Positions 43,320 to 52,121 of a stretch of 64,000 nucleotides of DNA are shown here, in pieces; positions within the stretch are counted from its first letter, which is position 1; each line of letters starts with the position of its first letter. The notes under the pieces were generated by a model. That model saw only the letters and a list, made by a program, of their open reading frames with translations. It did not search any database and was not told the origin of the DNA. The DNA is from Pseudorhizobium flavum (GTDB lineage Bacteria; Pseudomonadota; Alphaproteobacteria; Rhizobiales; Rhizobiaceae), in the NCBI RefSeq assembly GCF_902502825.2, contig NZ_LR723670.1, positions 1,116,001 through 1,180,000 of the forward strand, read 5' to 3'. The position numbers and the translations under genes are program-made.

Positions 43320-45416
43320 CTAGTTCTGGAGGAAGTCCTCAAGGAACTCCGAGCCAGGTGCAACGGCGGAAATGAATAGGTGGTCCCGAGCGCGTGTTGC
43401 TGCCACGTACAGAAGCTGGCGTTCGGTCGCTACCACTTCGTCCAATTCAAATTCATCTGCCACATCCTCGATGCGTGACGACAACGGCAAGACGCCTTCG
43501 TCACAGGCGAGGATCAGGACGGCACGGAACTCCAAGCCCTTGGCTAAATGCATCGTTCCGATTAGAACCGCCTCCTTGGCGTTTCGACCAGCCAGCGAAG
43601 AAGTCGTCTCTATACCGGCCAGTTCAGCCGCCTGAGCCACACGAGGCAACTCCTGATTGGATCGACAGAACATGCCGATCTCGTTGAGCCCGATTCCATC
43701 ACTCAGAAGGCGTTCAAGGAAGGCGGCTGCGGCCACCGTTTCGTCCTGCTGTGTCGGCGCGAGAACGAGTGTCGGGTCGACGCCATCAAAGACGGATACC
43801 GTGCCCTTTCGCTGGTCCTCTTCTCCGTCAACATCCCGGACGTTGGCGGGGAGCAGCCGGTCGGCCATCCTCCGAATCTGGTGCGAGGTTCGATAGTTGA
43901 CCTTGAGGGTGAACGACCGTCCCCGGATGTCCACCCCGAGGCCCTTCCACGAGAATGGCTGCTGAAAGATACGCTGGCCGATGTCACCCGCGAAGAATAG
44001 TGCGTCCGGTTGAGGCGGAACGATCGCCTGAAGGAACCTCAATTCTGCAACGCCAAGGTCCTGCGCCTCATCAACTACGATATGGGTGTAGGGCTTGTCG
44101 CCGCGGCTCTGGAAGTGGTCAGCGACCGCCGTGAAGAGATCGGATTCAGTCATCATAGCCTTGGCCCTGATCTGCTCCCGAACAGCACTGAAGACAGCCC
44201 AAAGCTCCTCTCGCTGTTTCGCGCCCAGTCGGTTCTTGCGGCCCATCCGAGGAACGGCCGCATACGCTTCCTCGGTTCCGATCTGCCACGCATCAACCAC
44301 ATGCTGCCACTCGGAGAGCAGGAACTGAGGCGTGTAGCGCGCCAGACCAGAGACCTCGGCAGCTTCTCGGAGAAGCGTCCTAACCTGATCAGGGCTAATG
44401 ATGTACGGCCTTCTACCGGTGATCAGACTAAAAAGCTCTGCCGCCGATCGCTGAAAAGACGAGGTGACGACCCGCTCCTTCAGTGCGGGTTCATCGGCAA
44501 GAAGTACTCGCAGCTTGTGATTTAGTGCCGCTGCCAATGGCTCGGAGAATGTCGTGAGCAGAACGCGCGCAATAGGGTCCTGCCGAAGGATACGGGCTAC
44601 GCGGTGTAGCGCCACGACGGTCTTGCCTGTGCCAGCAGAGCCGATCACGCGAACCGGTCCTGAGAAATCCCGCTCCACCAGTGCGCGCTGGGAGGGGTGC
44701 AGGAACACCGCCCATTTTTCGAATGGCTGATCCAGCGCGGCCGCCAACTCTTCGTGTCCCTCCAGGATTCGGAAACGACGCTGGGCGTCCGGGTGCTCCA
44801 GGGGAGCGGTATCAGCCGGGGCGGGCTCCTTCAGGGTTCCGGTCGCTGCGTAATCGAGAAGCGCCTCAGCCGCCTCCTGGGGCAGGTGACCGGCCAATGC
44901 GAAGAAAGTCTCTTCGCTCGCGTCTCTTACGTCGGCCACCCAGTCCGGCGGCACACCAATGGAAAGCACGTCCTCGGCTGACAAGCTGGCGAATAGGGGC
45001 AGGTCGTTAGCGGCGGGAGGAGGCGTCACCTGGAACGGAAGCTCGGTCTGAGGAGGTAGCTCCGGGCGGAGAGCGATCTCCTCCACCCGCTCACGCACCT
45101 CGACGATCTGAAGTGCCCCCGTGCGAGGATGCGTCTCAATCCTGCGCCGCTCGGCCCATTTGTACGCATCGTCGTGATGGTCTACATAGGCAAGCATCAC
45201 GCTGTCGCCGGACTTGTGGATGATGATCCGGATGTCCCGATTCACCCGAACCGACCAGAAATTCGGGTCCTTTGAAGCGTCGATCCTGTGCATTTGCAGC
45301 CCCGGCCTATTAGGGTCGGTCTGCAGGTCGAACGCCGTCAGCTTCGCCTGTTTCTGCTCATCGTTCGTTAGCTTGGCGAGCGATGCAGTGAAGCTGTCGG
45401 CGAGGATGGTAGGCAC
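43320..45416 (-). CDS. UvrD-like helicase with RelE-like N-terminal domain
   Basis: 698 aa from GTG 45416. Residues 1-95 (FTASLAKLTNDEQKQAKLTAFDLQTDPNRPGLQMHRIDASKDPNFWSVRVNRDIRIIIHKSGDSVMLAYVDHHDDAYKWAERR) resemble RelE/YafQ-type toxins and PIN-free mRNA interferase folds, including the R-x-IRIII and DHHDDAYKWAERR end. Then a linker and an SF1 helicase: Walker A GSAGTGKTVVAL (259-270), IVVDEAQDLG, GDIGQRIFQ, YVAATRAR. It starts two bases after the DUF262 stop, so it is the last gene of the operon. Such fusions occur in defence islands; helicase on foreign DNA is a reasonable inference. Confidence 0.85.
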   Translation of the reverse strand: MPTILADSFTASLAKLTNDEQKQAKLTAFDLQTDPNRPGLQMHRIDASKDPNFWSVRVNRDIRIIIHKSGDSVMLAYVDHHDDAYKWAERRRIETHPRTGALQIVEVRERVEEIALRPELPPQTELPFQVTPPPAANDLPLFASLSAEDVLSIGVPPDWVADVRDASEETFFALAGHLPQEAAEALLDYAATGTLKEPAPADTAPLEHPDAQRRFRILEGHEELAAALDQPFEKWAVFLHPSQRALVERDFSGPVRVIGSAGTGKTVVALHRVARILRQDPIARVLLTTFSEPLAAALNHKLRVLLADEPALKERVVTSSFQRSAAELFSLITGRRPYIISPDQVRTLLREAAEVSGLARYTPQFLLSEWQHVVDAWQIGTEEAYAAVPRMGRKNRLGAKQREELWAVFSAVREQIRAKAMMTESDLFTAVADHFQSRGDKPYTHIVVDEAQDLGVAELRFLQAIVPPQPDALFFAGDIGQRIFQQPFSWKGLGVDIRGRSFTLKVNYRTSHQIRRMADRLLPANVRDVDGEEDQRKGTVSVFDGVDPTLVLAPTQQDETVAAAAFLERLLSDGIGLNEIGMFCRSNQELPRVAQAAELAGIETTSSLAGRNAKEAVLIGTMHLAKGLEFRAVLILACDEGVLPLSSRIEDVADEFELDEVVATERQLLYVAATRARDHLFISAVAPGSEFLEDFLQN

Positions 45417-45418
45417 AA

Positions 45419-47200
45419 TCAGGCATCCTGTAGGAGCGCGGGGTCGAACTGCAGTTTCCGAAGGCGTTCTCGTATTAGCTTTTCACGCGCTGCAACAAAA
45501 TTAGGCAGCATCAGAATTGTCCTCAGGTTTTCCGCCTCAGGAATGCTATGCCTTGCGAGAAAACCGCTGTCTCTCGTTCGTATCCAGGCGCTGAATGGCT
45601 GGGCATTCTTTTCCAGATTCTCAGGCGCGGAGAGAAGCTCTAGATTGGCGAAGCAGTTCTCAAGCCTCTGCAATTCATCGATCTTCGTCTGCGAAACGTT
45701 CAGCGACATCAATGACGCGCGGGAGAGGGCACTATGTGGGAAGATGTGGTCAACATGGTGTGGAATTTGACCCCAGCGATGTTCCTCGTATAGGAGCGTG
45801 AGCGCGAGGAAAGTCAGCTTCTGCCCGTACCGAAGCTGCAGCACGTTTTCTATTGTGCTGTCCTCAAAGGCGGCAGAGCGCCGAAGGTGCCTGGACAATT
45901 CTGCGTTAAGTTCAAGAAAGGGGAAGTCGTCCCCGGGTTTGGTCTTCTCAATCACCCGACGAGCCACTGTGATCGTTGAGTCCGAGGCCCCGCCAAACAC
46001 AGTATTGAGCAATGCGGCGATAATCCATCGCCTGATCCTCTCCGCATTCATGACATTGAAGGGGGTATCCTGGGCAAGGAGATCGTGCCCTGTTAGATGA
46101 AGGTACTGCGCTACTGGTAGTGTCGCATTGAGCGACGTTAGGTTCGTTTCATCAAGGCCAAAGGTGTTCAAGAGAGCGAATGTAGACCGTAGTGTTTTCT
46201 TCACCTTCGTCCATGCAGCTTGCATTGCATCGATATTTGCGAGTGTCAGGTTTCTGACCTGGTACTGATGATTGAGGCCGGACAGCAGTAGAGCAGCCTT
46301 GATCACGTAGTCACGAGTAACAGCGTTTCGCCGAAGGCCTTCAATGTTAATTTCCTGGACAAGGTTGACGATCTCCTCGCGTGCGGAGAATTGCGTCCAA
46401 CGGGATGAGATCATCGACATCATCAGGTCAGACTTGCTTAATTTCGTGCCTGCATCGTTAGCCCTTACGAATATTCGCAGTACCCGATCGTAGTCCTGCA
46501 GTTTCTCAGTGTAGAAGCAAACAGACTCATCCTACCAAACCATCCGGTGCAGACGATCCAGATTGCGGGTGGCGATGTCACGCTCAGCTTTGGGCGCGTC
46601 AAGCCGAAGCAGTTTCAGCGTTCGTTCCTTGTACGTGGCGAAAGCTGCCTCATCGCGATACTCAAGTATCTCGCCAACCCTTATCCACAACTGGCCGGGC
46701 AACTGAGCCGGAGCAGTCTCACGAAACTCAAAGGCGAAAATCTCCTCGTCATGTTCTTCATCGTCCTCATCGAAGACATCCCCCGGTTCTACCAGGAGGT
46801 CGAGGTAAAGTTTCTTAGTGCGCCACGCATCAGCGCTTGAGCTTCGTCTATGCTTGACCTTTTCCGTGAGCGAGCCGCGAAGGCCGATCAGGAGCGAAGT
46901 GAGGCGTTGTTGGCCATCCAGCACCAATGTGGCATCCAGACCGTGCAGGTTCGCGTGGTCGTTATGAATCTCGCCCTGTCGGAAGTTCTCGGCAAAGCGG
47001 TAGGTCTGCCAGTTATGCTTATTCTCGGCATCAACGTCCCAGAAGAGAAACGAACTGATAGGGAAACCCTTCATCAGAGAGTCGAATAGGCGAACGATCT
47101 GGCCGGAGTCCCACACGTAAGGCCTTTGGATAGCCGGAAGGAAATAGCGGCGATTGATGTTCATGACCGTCTCGGCGACGGTAGATGCAGAGTAAGGCAT
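45419..47200 (-). pseudogene. GmrSD-type DUF262/HNH protein with in-frame TAG
   Basis: One reading frame of 594 codons interrupted only by TAG at codon 223 (bases 46,532-46,534). The N-terminal part has the DUF262 signatures IQRPYVWD (24-31) and VLDGQQRLTSLL (93-104), typical of GmrS NTP-dependent parts; the stretch after the stop continues the domain (YTEKLQDYDRVLRIFVRANDAGTKLSKSDLMMSM); near the C-terminus VDHIFPHS is the HNH motif of DUF1524/GmrD. Intact homologues act as type IV restriction enzymes against modified DNA. Here a 222-aa N-terminal protein and, if ATG 46,423 is used, a 334-aa C-terminal part could be made. Position inside the operon is undisturbed. Confidence 0.85.
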
Positions 47201-47225
47201 TCTTGTTGATCCAACTCCCCGAAGA

Positions 47226-47588
47226 TTACGCTAGAAGGTCCTTCAATGACTTGCCGGTAGAAATATCGATCCAAAGCTGCGGCCCGCTTGCATTGCCGTC
47301 TTTTATGATGCCGGCAGCACGGCTGGCACTTGTGAACTCGCAGTCGCGTTCGAAGACAAGCAGCGTCGGGTCGAGGTGCACTCCCAGAACACCCTGTCTT
47401 ACTAGACGGTCCCGTTCTTCTCGGTCACGCTTCTGCCCCGCTGAGCTGTCTCTGATGGCAGTGGACCCTGCCAACACGACGAAGCTTCCGTCAGCTTCAA
47501 CCCGCCCATGCGCTTGCGCATGATAGGGCCTATACCTGAAAACGCATTTCAGGAGTGCCGGGTTTACCGTGGTCTTTCGTCTAGCCAT
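47226..47588 (-). CDS. DUF4357-domain protein
   Basis: 120 aa. The second half has the DUF4357 pattern: SFVVLAGSTAIRDSSAGQKRDREERDRLVRQGVLG...LLVFERDCEFTSASRAAGIIKDGNASGPQLWIDISTGKSLKDLL. This domain occurs at the C-terminus of, or beside, restriction-modification proteins and GIY-YIG nucleases. The ATG at 47588 lies four bases after the methyltransferase stop (GAGATATGGC), so it is co-translated with it and probably works with it, for example in target recognition. Confidence 0.8.
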   Translation of the reverse strand: MARRKTTVNPALLKCVFRYRPYHAQAHGRVEADGSFVVLAGSTAIRDSSAGQKRDREERDRLVRQGVLGVHLDPTLLVFERDCEFTSASRAAGIIKDGNASGPQLWIDISTGKSLKDLLA

Positions 47589-47592
47589 ATCT

Positions 47593-50500
47593 CTACACTC
47601 CAAACACCTTCAGCACCTCATCCCCGAAGTGATTGATCACCTTCACCGCGATCCGCCCCGTGCTGGGCCGCGCAAACGGCCGTGAGGTGTCCGAATACAG
47701 CGTCTCCCATGCATCCGGGTCAATTTCGGCCTTCAGCGCCGTCTTCAGCGATTTGTACGGATCGTTTGCGCCGAGGAAATAGGCGTGGCGAACGAAGAAG
47801 CTCTCTTCGTCATAGTCGGTGTCGATAAACCAGGCCGCGATGCCTTTCACGTCGTCGGAGCGGATTTCGCCGGTCGAGGGGTCGAAGACGTCGACACCGT
47901 GGACCTTGACCTTGATCTCGCCGCCGGGCGCATCGAGGATTTCCACGTCCGGTTCGCCGAAGACGACGAAGAGGTTGCCCTTTCCTGTGTTCTTGAGGTC
48001 CTCGGCCATGTGCAGGTCGGGGTTCATCCGGGCTTTGAGGATGGCGAGCGGGCCGAGCCGGTTGAGGTCGGTCGCCTGGGCGTCGAAGTTGAAGGCGCAG
48101 GCAATCAGCACGTCGAAGCGGGCATCCGATGCCTCGCGGGCGGCGGCGGTGATCTGGCTGCGGGTCAGCGTGCCGAATTCCGGGCCGATCAGGATCGCCG
48201 CCCGCTTTTCCACCGCACCGCCATCGGCATAACGGCCCTCGGCGGCGATGTAGTTGCCGGGCCAAGGGGTGATGGCGCTGAAATGGATGGTGTCGCGCTT
48301 CTCCTGTTGGTGGACGCCAGCGGTGCGCAGATGCGACAGCACCATCTCGCCGAAATCGGCTTCCGGCATGTTGGCCGGCGTCGAGGCGCGGGTGGTGATC
48401 GCGCCGGCAGCCGCAAGCTCTGCGCCCAGCGTATCCTCGCGGGCGGCGATGACGCGGTGCGGCGACAGGCTTTCGACGGTGAAGGGGCCGGCGACGCGCA
48501 CCTTTGTCTTGTCCTCATAGGGGCGGTCATAGAGCAGCTCGACATCGGCGGCGCGGGCAATCGAGGCGTCGATTTCCTTCTGACGGGCGATGCGGGCTTC
48601 CCACCATTTTTCCAGCAACTTCGCAGCTTCGGCCCATTCTTCACCCCAAGGATCAGCCGGGCGTTCGGGAAGCGTTTCTAAGGTGTAGTCCCAGTCCCAT
48701 TCCTTGTTCATCCGGTCGACGGCCGCCTGGCGCTCGTTGACCGGTCGCGTCGTATCCTTGGCGATTGCCAGTTGTTTGGCCCACTTTTCCTCCCAGTCAT
48801 CTTCGGGATATCGCGGAATCTCCCACTCTTCCCATTCCATTTCAGCCGCTTTGTTCAGTTTCTGCCGGAGCGGCTCCAGAACCGCCTGCCACTTCTCCCA
48901 AATGTCATCGATTTGCGAATTGTTGGCGATGCTTTTCAGCCTGATCCGCGGCACTCGATCATAGACAAAGCCCTGACGGATGTCGCCGGTGACGGCAGCG
49001 TCGGCCAGAATCTTGCCAGACACCTCCTGCTCCTTGGCTCGTCCTTCGAGACTGTCGGCGAGGAGATAAAAGGGGTAGCGCGCGCTCATGAGGCGCGTAC
49101 GGGCCAACGCCAGCGCTACACGTGAGGTGTCAACGGTTATCCAACGCCGACCCCATTGCTCGGCAACGAATGCAGTAGTGCCAGAGCCGCAAGTTGGGTC
49201 GAGAACAAGATCGCCGGGATCGGTGACCATCAATATGCAGCGCTGTATGACACGCTCATTAGTCTGAACAACGTAAACCTTGTTCTGTGCACCGGCTAAG
49301 TTGGCAGTCCAGATGTTTGTATTATCTGTCGACGGGGTATCGTTGTAGCTCTCTACATAAAAGGGCCTGCTCTGTGCCGGTTTCACTCTCTGTGCCTTTT
49401 GGAGCCGCAGCCTTCCCTTCTCATGAGTCCGCCAGTGACGCCCACTTCCAGGTGTGAATGAGCGTGATTCGACGATCCAAGGTTTTTGCCCTTCTCCGGC
49501 TTCGCCGTCTTGTGTAAGCGTGATGTCGTCTCGGAACGGTGTCCACGTCGCAGGCATCAGATTCGGATTGAGGCGATATTCTGCTGGTATAACGACTGTA
49601 TCACCATTCTCGTCCTTGGCCTTCGTATACTTCGAGTAATCAACCTCGAACAAATCGGCTTTGACCCACGCCTTTCTAAATTTGGCAATACCTTTATCCT
49701 TCGAGTAGATTATTATATAGTCCGCAATGTTTGCGACTTTGTCTGTTTCTTGGTAGTGGGTTTTTTTGAATGTAATCAGCGAAATGAAGTTTTCCGGGCC
49801 AAATATCTCATCCATTACGGCACGGACTCGATGCACGTTCTCGTCACTAATCTGCACGAAGATCGAGCCGCTTTCGGTGAGCAGTTCCCGCGCCACCGCC
49901 ATCCGATCGCGCAGATAGGTGAGGTAGGAGTGGATGCCGTCCTTCCAAGTGTCGCGAAAGGCCTTCACCTGTTCCGGCTCGCGGCTGACATCCTCCTTCT
50001 TACCGTCTCTTACCACCATGTTGCTGGTCGAGACCTGCCAGTTCGAATTGAACTTGATGCCATAGGGTGGATCGAAATAGATGCACTGCACCTTGCCGCG
50101 CATCTCCTCGCGCTCGGCCAGGCTCGCCATCACCTGCAGGCTGTCGCCGAGGATCATGCGGTTCTGCCAATGCTTGGTGTGCTGATAGAATTCGGCGCGT
50201 GCCTCCGGATCGGCAATGCCGTTGAAATCTGCAAACAGGTCAGGCGCATCGGTGTTTTGCTGACGGGTGCTGGTGGTGCGGCGCTTCAGGTCGTCGATGA
50301 TCGCCTTGGGGTGCACCTTTTCCTGAATATAGAGCGGCGGCGCATTGACAACGAGGTCTGACCAGTCCTGCCGGTCCTTGCCGCGCCAGACGAGCTGCGC
50401 ATCGCCGAGCTCGATCTCGCCGGTTTCGGCAAGCTTCCGCATCTGCGCCGGCGTGATCTTGATCTTCACGCCGTTCCAGATGATCTGCGGATCGCGGTCC

Positions 50501-50691
50501 ATATCCCTGTCACGCACCTCGCCGTCCACGAGCGGCCGATCCCGCGGCACCCGCATCTCGCGCGCGGCCTCTCCCAGCATCTCCTCCTGCTGCTCATACA
50601 GCGACGCCATCTCGGCTGTCGGATTGTTCAGGCGGACAGCTTTATCGTGGGTAAGGGTGGAGACGTCTTTCTCGCGCGGGGTCTTGGCCAT
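47593..50691 (-). CDS. type III-like site-specific DNA methyltransferase (Mod)
   Basis: 1,032 aa. Motif order IV then I (DPPYG at 207-211, DPTCGSGTTAF at 498-508) marks a beta-class amino-methyltransferase that methylates adenine N6 or cytosine N4. YLTYLRDRMAVARELLTESGSIFVQISDENVHRVRAVMDEIFG between them is characteristic of Mod subunits. The long N-terminus (1-170) and the 450-residue C-terminal part hold the target recognition and Res-contact regions. The ATG at 50691 follows the upstream stop by a single base. Partner of the helicase-nuclease encoded at the start of the operon. Confidence 0.9.
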   Translation of the reverse strand: MAKTPREKDVSTLTHDKAVRLNNPTAEMASLYEQQEEMLGEAAREMRVPRDRPLVDGEVRDRDMDRDPQIIWNGVKIKITPAQMRKLAETGEIELGDAQLVWRGKDRQDWSDLVVNAPPLYIQEKVHPKAIIDDLKRRTTSTRQQNTDAPDLFADFNGIADPEARAEFYQHTKHWQNRMILGDSLQVMASLAEREEMRGKVQCIYFDPPYGIKFNSNWQVSTSNMVVRDGKKEDVSREPEQVKAFRDTWKDGIHSYLTYLRDRMAVARELLTESGSIFVQISDENVHRVRAVMDEIFGPENFISLITFKKTHYQETDKVANIADYIIIYSKDKGIAKFRKAWVKADLFEVDYSKYTKAKDENGDTVVIPAEYRLNPNLMPATWTPFRDDITLTQDGEAGEGQKPWIVESRSFTPGSGRHWRTHEKGRLRLQKAQRVKPAQSRPFYVESYNDTPSTDNTNIWTANLAGAQNKVYVVQTNERVIQRCILMVTDPGDLVLDPTCGSGTTAFVAEQWGRRWITVDTSRVALALARTRLMSARYPFYLLADSLEGRAKEQEVSGKILADAAVTGDIRQGFVYDRVPRIRLKSIANNSQIDDIWEKWQAVLEPLRQKLNKAAEMEWEEWEIPRYPEDDWEEKWAKQLAIAKDTTRPVNERQAAVDRMNKEWDWDYTLETLPERPADPWGEEWAEAAKLLEKWWEARIARQKEIDASIARAADVELLYDRPYEDKTKVRVAGPFTVESLSPHRVIAAREDTLGAELAAAGAITTRASTPANMPEADFGEMVLSHLRTAGVHQQEKRDTIHFSAITPWPGNYIAAEGRYADGGAVEKRAAILIGPEFGTLTRSQITAAAREASDARFDVLIACAFNFDAQATDLNRLGPLAILKARMNPDLHMAEDLKNTGKGNLFVVFGEPDVEILDAPGGEIKVKVHGVDVFDPSTGEIRSDDVKGIAAWFIDTDYDEESFFVRHAYFLGANDPYKSLKTALKAEIDPDAWETLYSDTSRPFARPSTGRIAVKVINHFGDEVLKVFGV

Positions 50692-50692
50692 G

Positions 50693-51298
50693 TCAGGATG
50701 CCTGCTGGTTTCTCATCGTGGTGAGGAGCGATTCAAAGCGATCGATGATGCTGTGGATGTAGTCCAAAGCGTCGTTCAAGGGACGCAGTGCCTCTTCGAA
50801 TTTCTCCTCCTCCGCTCCTTTCGCCAGAGTTTCCTTATCGACCCTGATCGGCAGGAACAGACTTGGCTCATCATCAAAAACGAAACGAGTATCATTGAAG
50901 CCAATGGCTCGGGTCTGAATGAATTTCTTCCATGCTGTCTTTGGGAATTGGTCCTGGCAAAACCGAAACCCCATCCCACCTCGGCCTTCAGCGCACAGCT
51001 TCGTCAGCCAAAAGTAATCGTTGCCATCGCTCCACTCTCCGGTATCGCCGGAACGATATTCGAGACCAAACCAGGCCTGCCAGCTATCCCCTGACATCCA
51101 GTGGTGTGGCGCGACGGCCGCATCTTCCTCTTCTCGCCAGGAGTGCGCGCTCCGCCATCCCTGTCGTGTCGCCCAATCCTGTACCAGCTTATCGATTTCG
51201 TCAGCGACACGAATTTGCAGCAATTCGAACCGCCGTGCGCCTTCATCCAGATCGCCGATGTTGAGGATGAGCAGCTTGTCTAATTCATTGGAAAACAT
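50693..51298 (-). CDS. unrecognised 201-aa protein of the restriction operon
   Basis: Start ATG 51298 behind GAGGTCCAT. Sequence begins MFSNELDKLLILNIGDLDEGARRFELLQIRVADEIDKLVQDWATRQGW; the middle (HHWMSGDSWQAWFGLEYRSGDTGEWSDGNDYFWLTKLCAEGRGGMGFRF) is Trp/Tyr-rich and looks like a beta-rich domain; C-terminus helical. I do not recognise a family. It fits tightly between the PD-(D/E)XK gene (7 bases) and Mod (1 base), so it belongs to the same functional unit. Confidence 0.7.
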   Translation of the reverse strand: MFSNELDKLLILNIGDLDEGARRFELLQIRVADEIDKLVQDWATRQGWRSAHSWREEEDAAVAPHHWMSGDSWQAWFGLEYRSGDTGEWSDGNDYFWLTKLCAEGRGGMGFRFCQDQFPKTAWKKFIQTRAIGFNDTRFVFDDEPSLFLPIRVDKETLAKGAEEEKFEEALRPLNDALDYIHSIIDRFESLLTTMRNQQAS

Positions 51299-51305
51299 AT
51301 GGACC

Positions 51306-52121
51306 TCAGTGCAATCGGCTGATGTGGGCGGCAAACTGTTTCAAGACCGCGCCCGAAACGGTGCGCTCGCCTGGGCCAGAGACGGCGGCGAGAATGGCGC
51401 GTGCCACATCGCGCCATGTCATCCAAATCAAGCCTTCAGGCGGGTTGGGTGGGCAAGCGTTATTGAGGTAAAGCACCAGAGACAGGGGTTTGTGCAAGGC
51501 CATCGCCCTGCGCTTTACCAGAGCCGTGTAGCGGCCAAGTTGGTCTCGGCCTTCCGGCGCATCGATCTTCACCTCGATGAAGATGACGCAGTTTGCACCC
51601 TCGATGGCAAGGTCGACACGGTTATCGCGCTCGCCGAACGAGGAATGCTCTACGGACACTCTGTAGTGGCCGCCCAGCATCACCCGCTTCAGCTCATCGG
51701 AATCTGTCATATCCTGCATACGCTTTAGCAGTGCCTCGAGAACAGCCGAGCCAAATCCATGACTGCCATTGCAATCGAGGACCCACGCAAGAACTGCCGA
51801 CGTCCTAACCTCGTTTCGGTTGAGGCCGGCGATGGACCAAACATTCAGGAGGCTGCCATCATGACGCGACGACGCCAGGCCGCTTCGGAGATTGGCAAGA
51901 AACGATGAAAAGCGAGCCGTGTCGAGTGTTCGCTCAGGCACACGGTGCGCCGGAACTTTGTCCCGCCTGAAGGCGGCGATAGCGTCGAATAATGCGCTGA
52001 GACGCGTTGTTCGTGCTTGCGCCATCTTCTCCTGCGGATGCAACGTGATTTGCAGCTGATCGAGAAAGCGGGCGATTCGATCAAGGCCTGGCTGCTGCAG
52101 CGTCACCGGGATTGCCTCCAT
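51306..52121 (-). CDS. PD-(D/E)XK nuclease superfamily protein
   Basis: 271 aa. NRNEVRTSAVLAWVLDCNGSHGFGSAVLEALL and RVDLAIEGANCVIFIEVKIDAPEGRDQLGRY are typical of the PDDEXK_4-type family: Glu104 (NEV), Asp170, Glu183-x-Lys185 and Gln193 form a complete restriction-endonuclease active site. It overlaps the Res gene by 19 bases and precedes the 201-aa protein. An additional nuclease, separate from Res, is not part of ordinary type III systems and suggests an extended defence mechanism. Confidence 0.82.
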   Translation of the reverse strand: MEAIPVTLQQPGLDRIARFLDQLQITLHPQEKMAQARTTRLSALFDAIAAFRRDKVPAHRVPERTLDTARFSSFLANLRSGLASSRHDGSLLNVWSIAGLNRNEVRTSAVLAWVLDCNGSHGFGSAVLEALLKRMQDMTDSDELKRVMLGGHYRVSVEHSSFGERDNRVDLAIEGANCVIFIEVKIDAPEGRDQLGRYTALVKRRAMALHKPLSLVLYLNNACPPNPPEGLIWMTWRDVARAILAAVSGPGERTVSGAVLKQFAAHISRLH

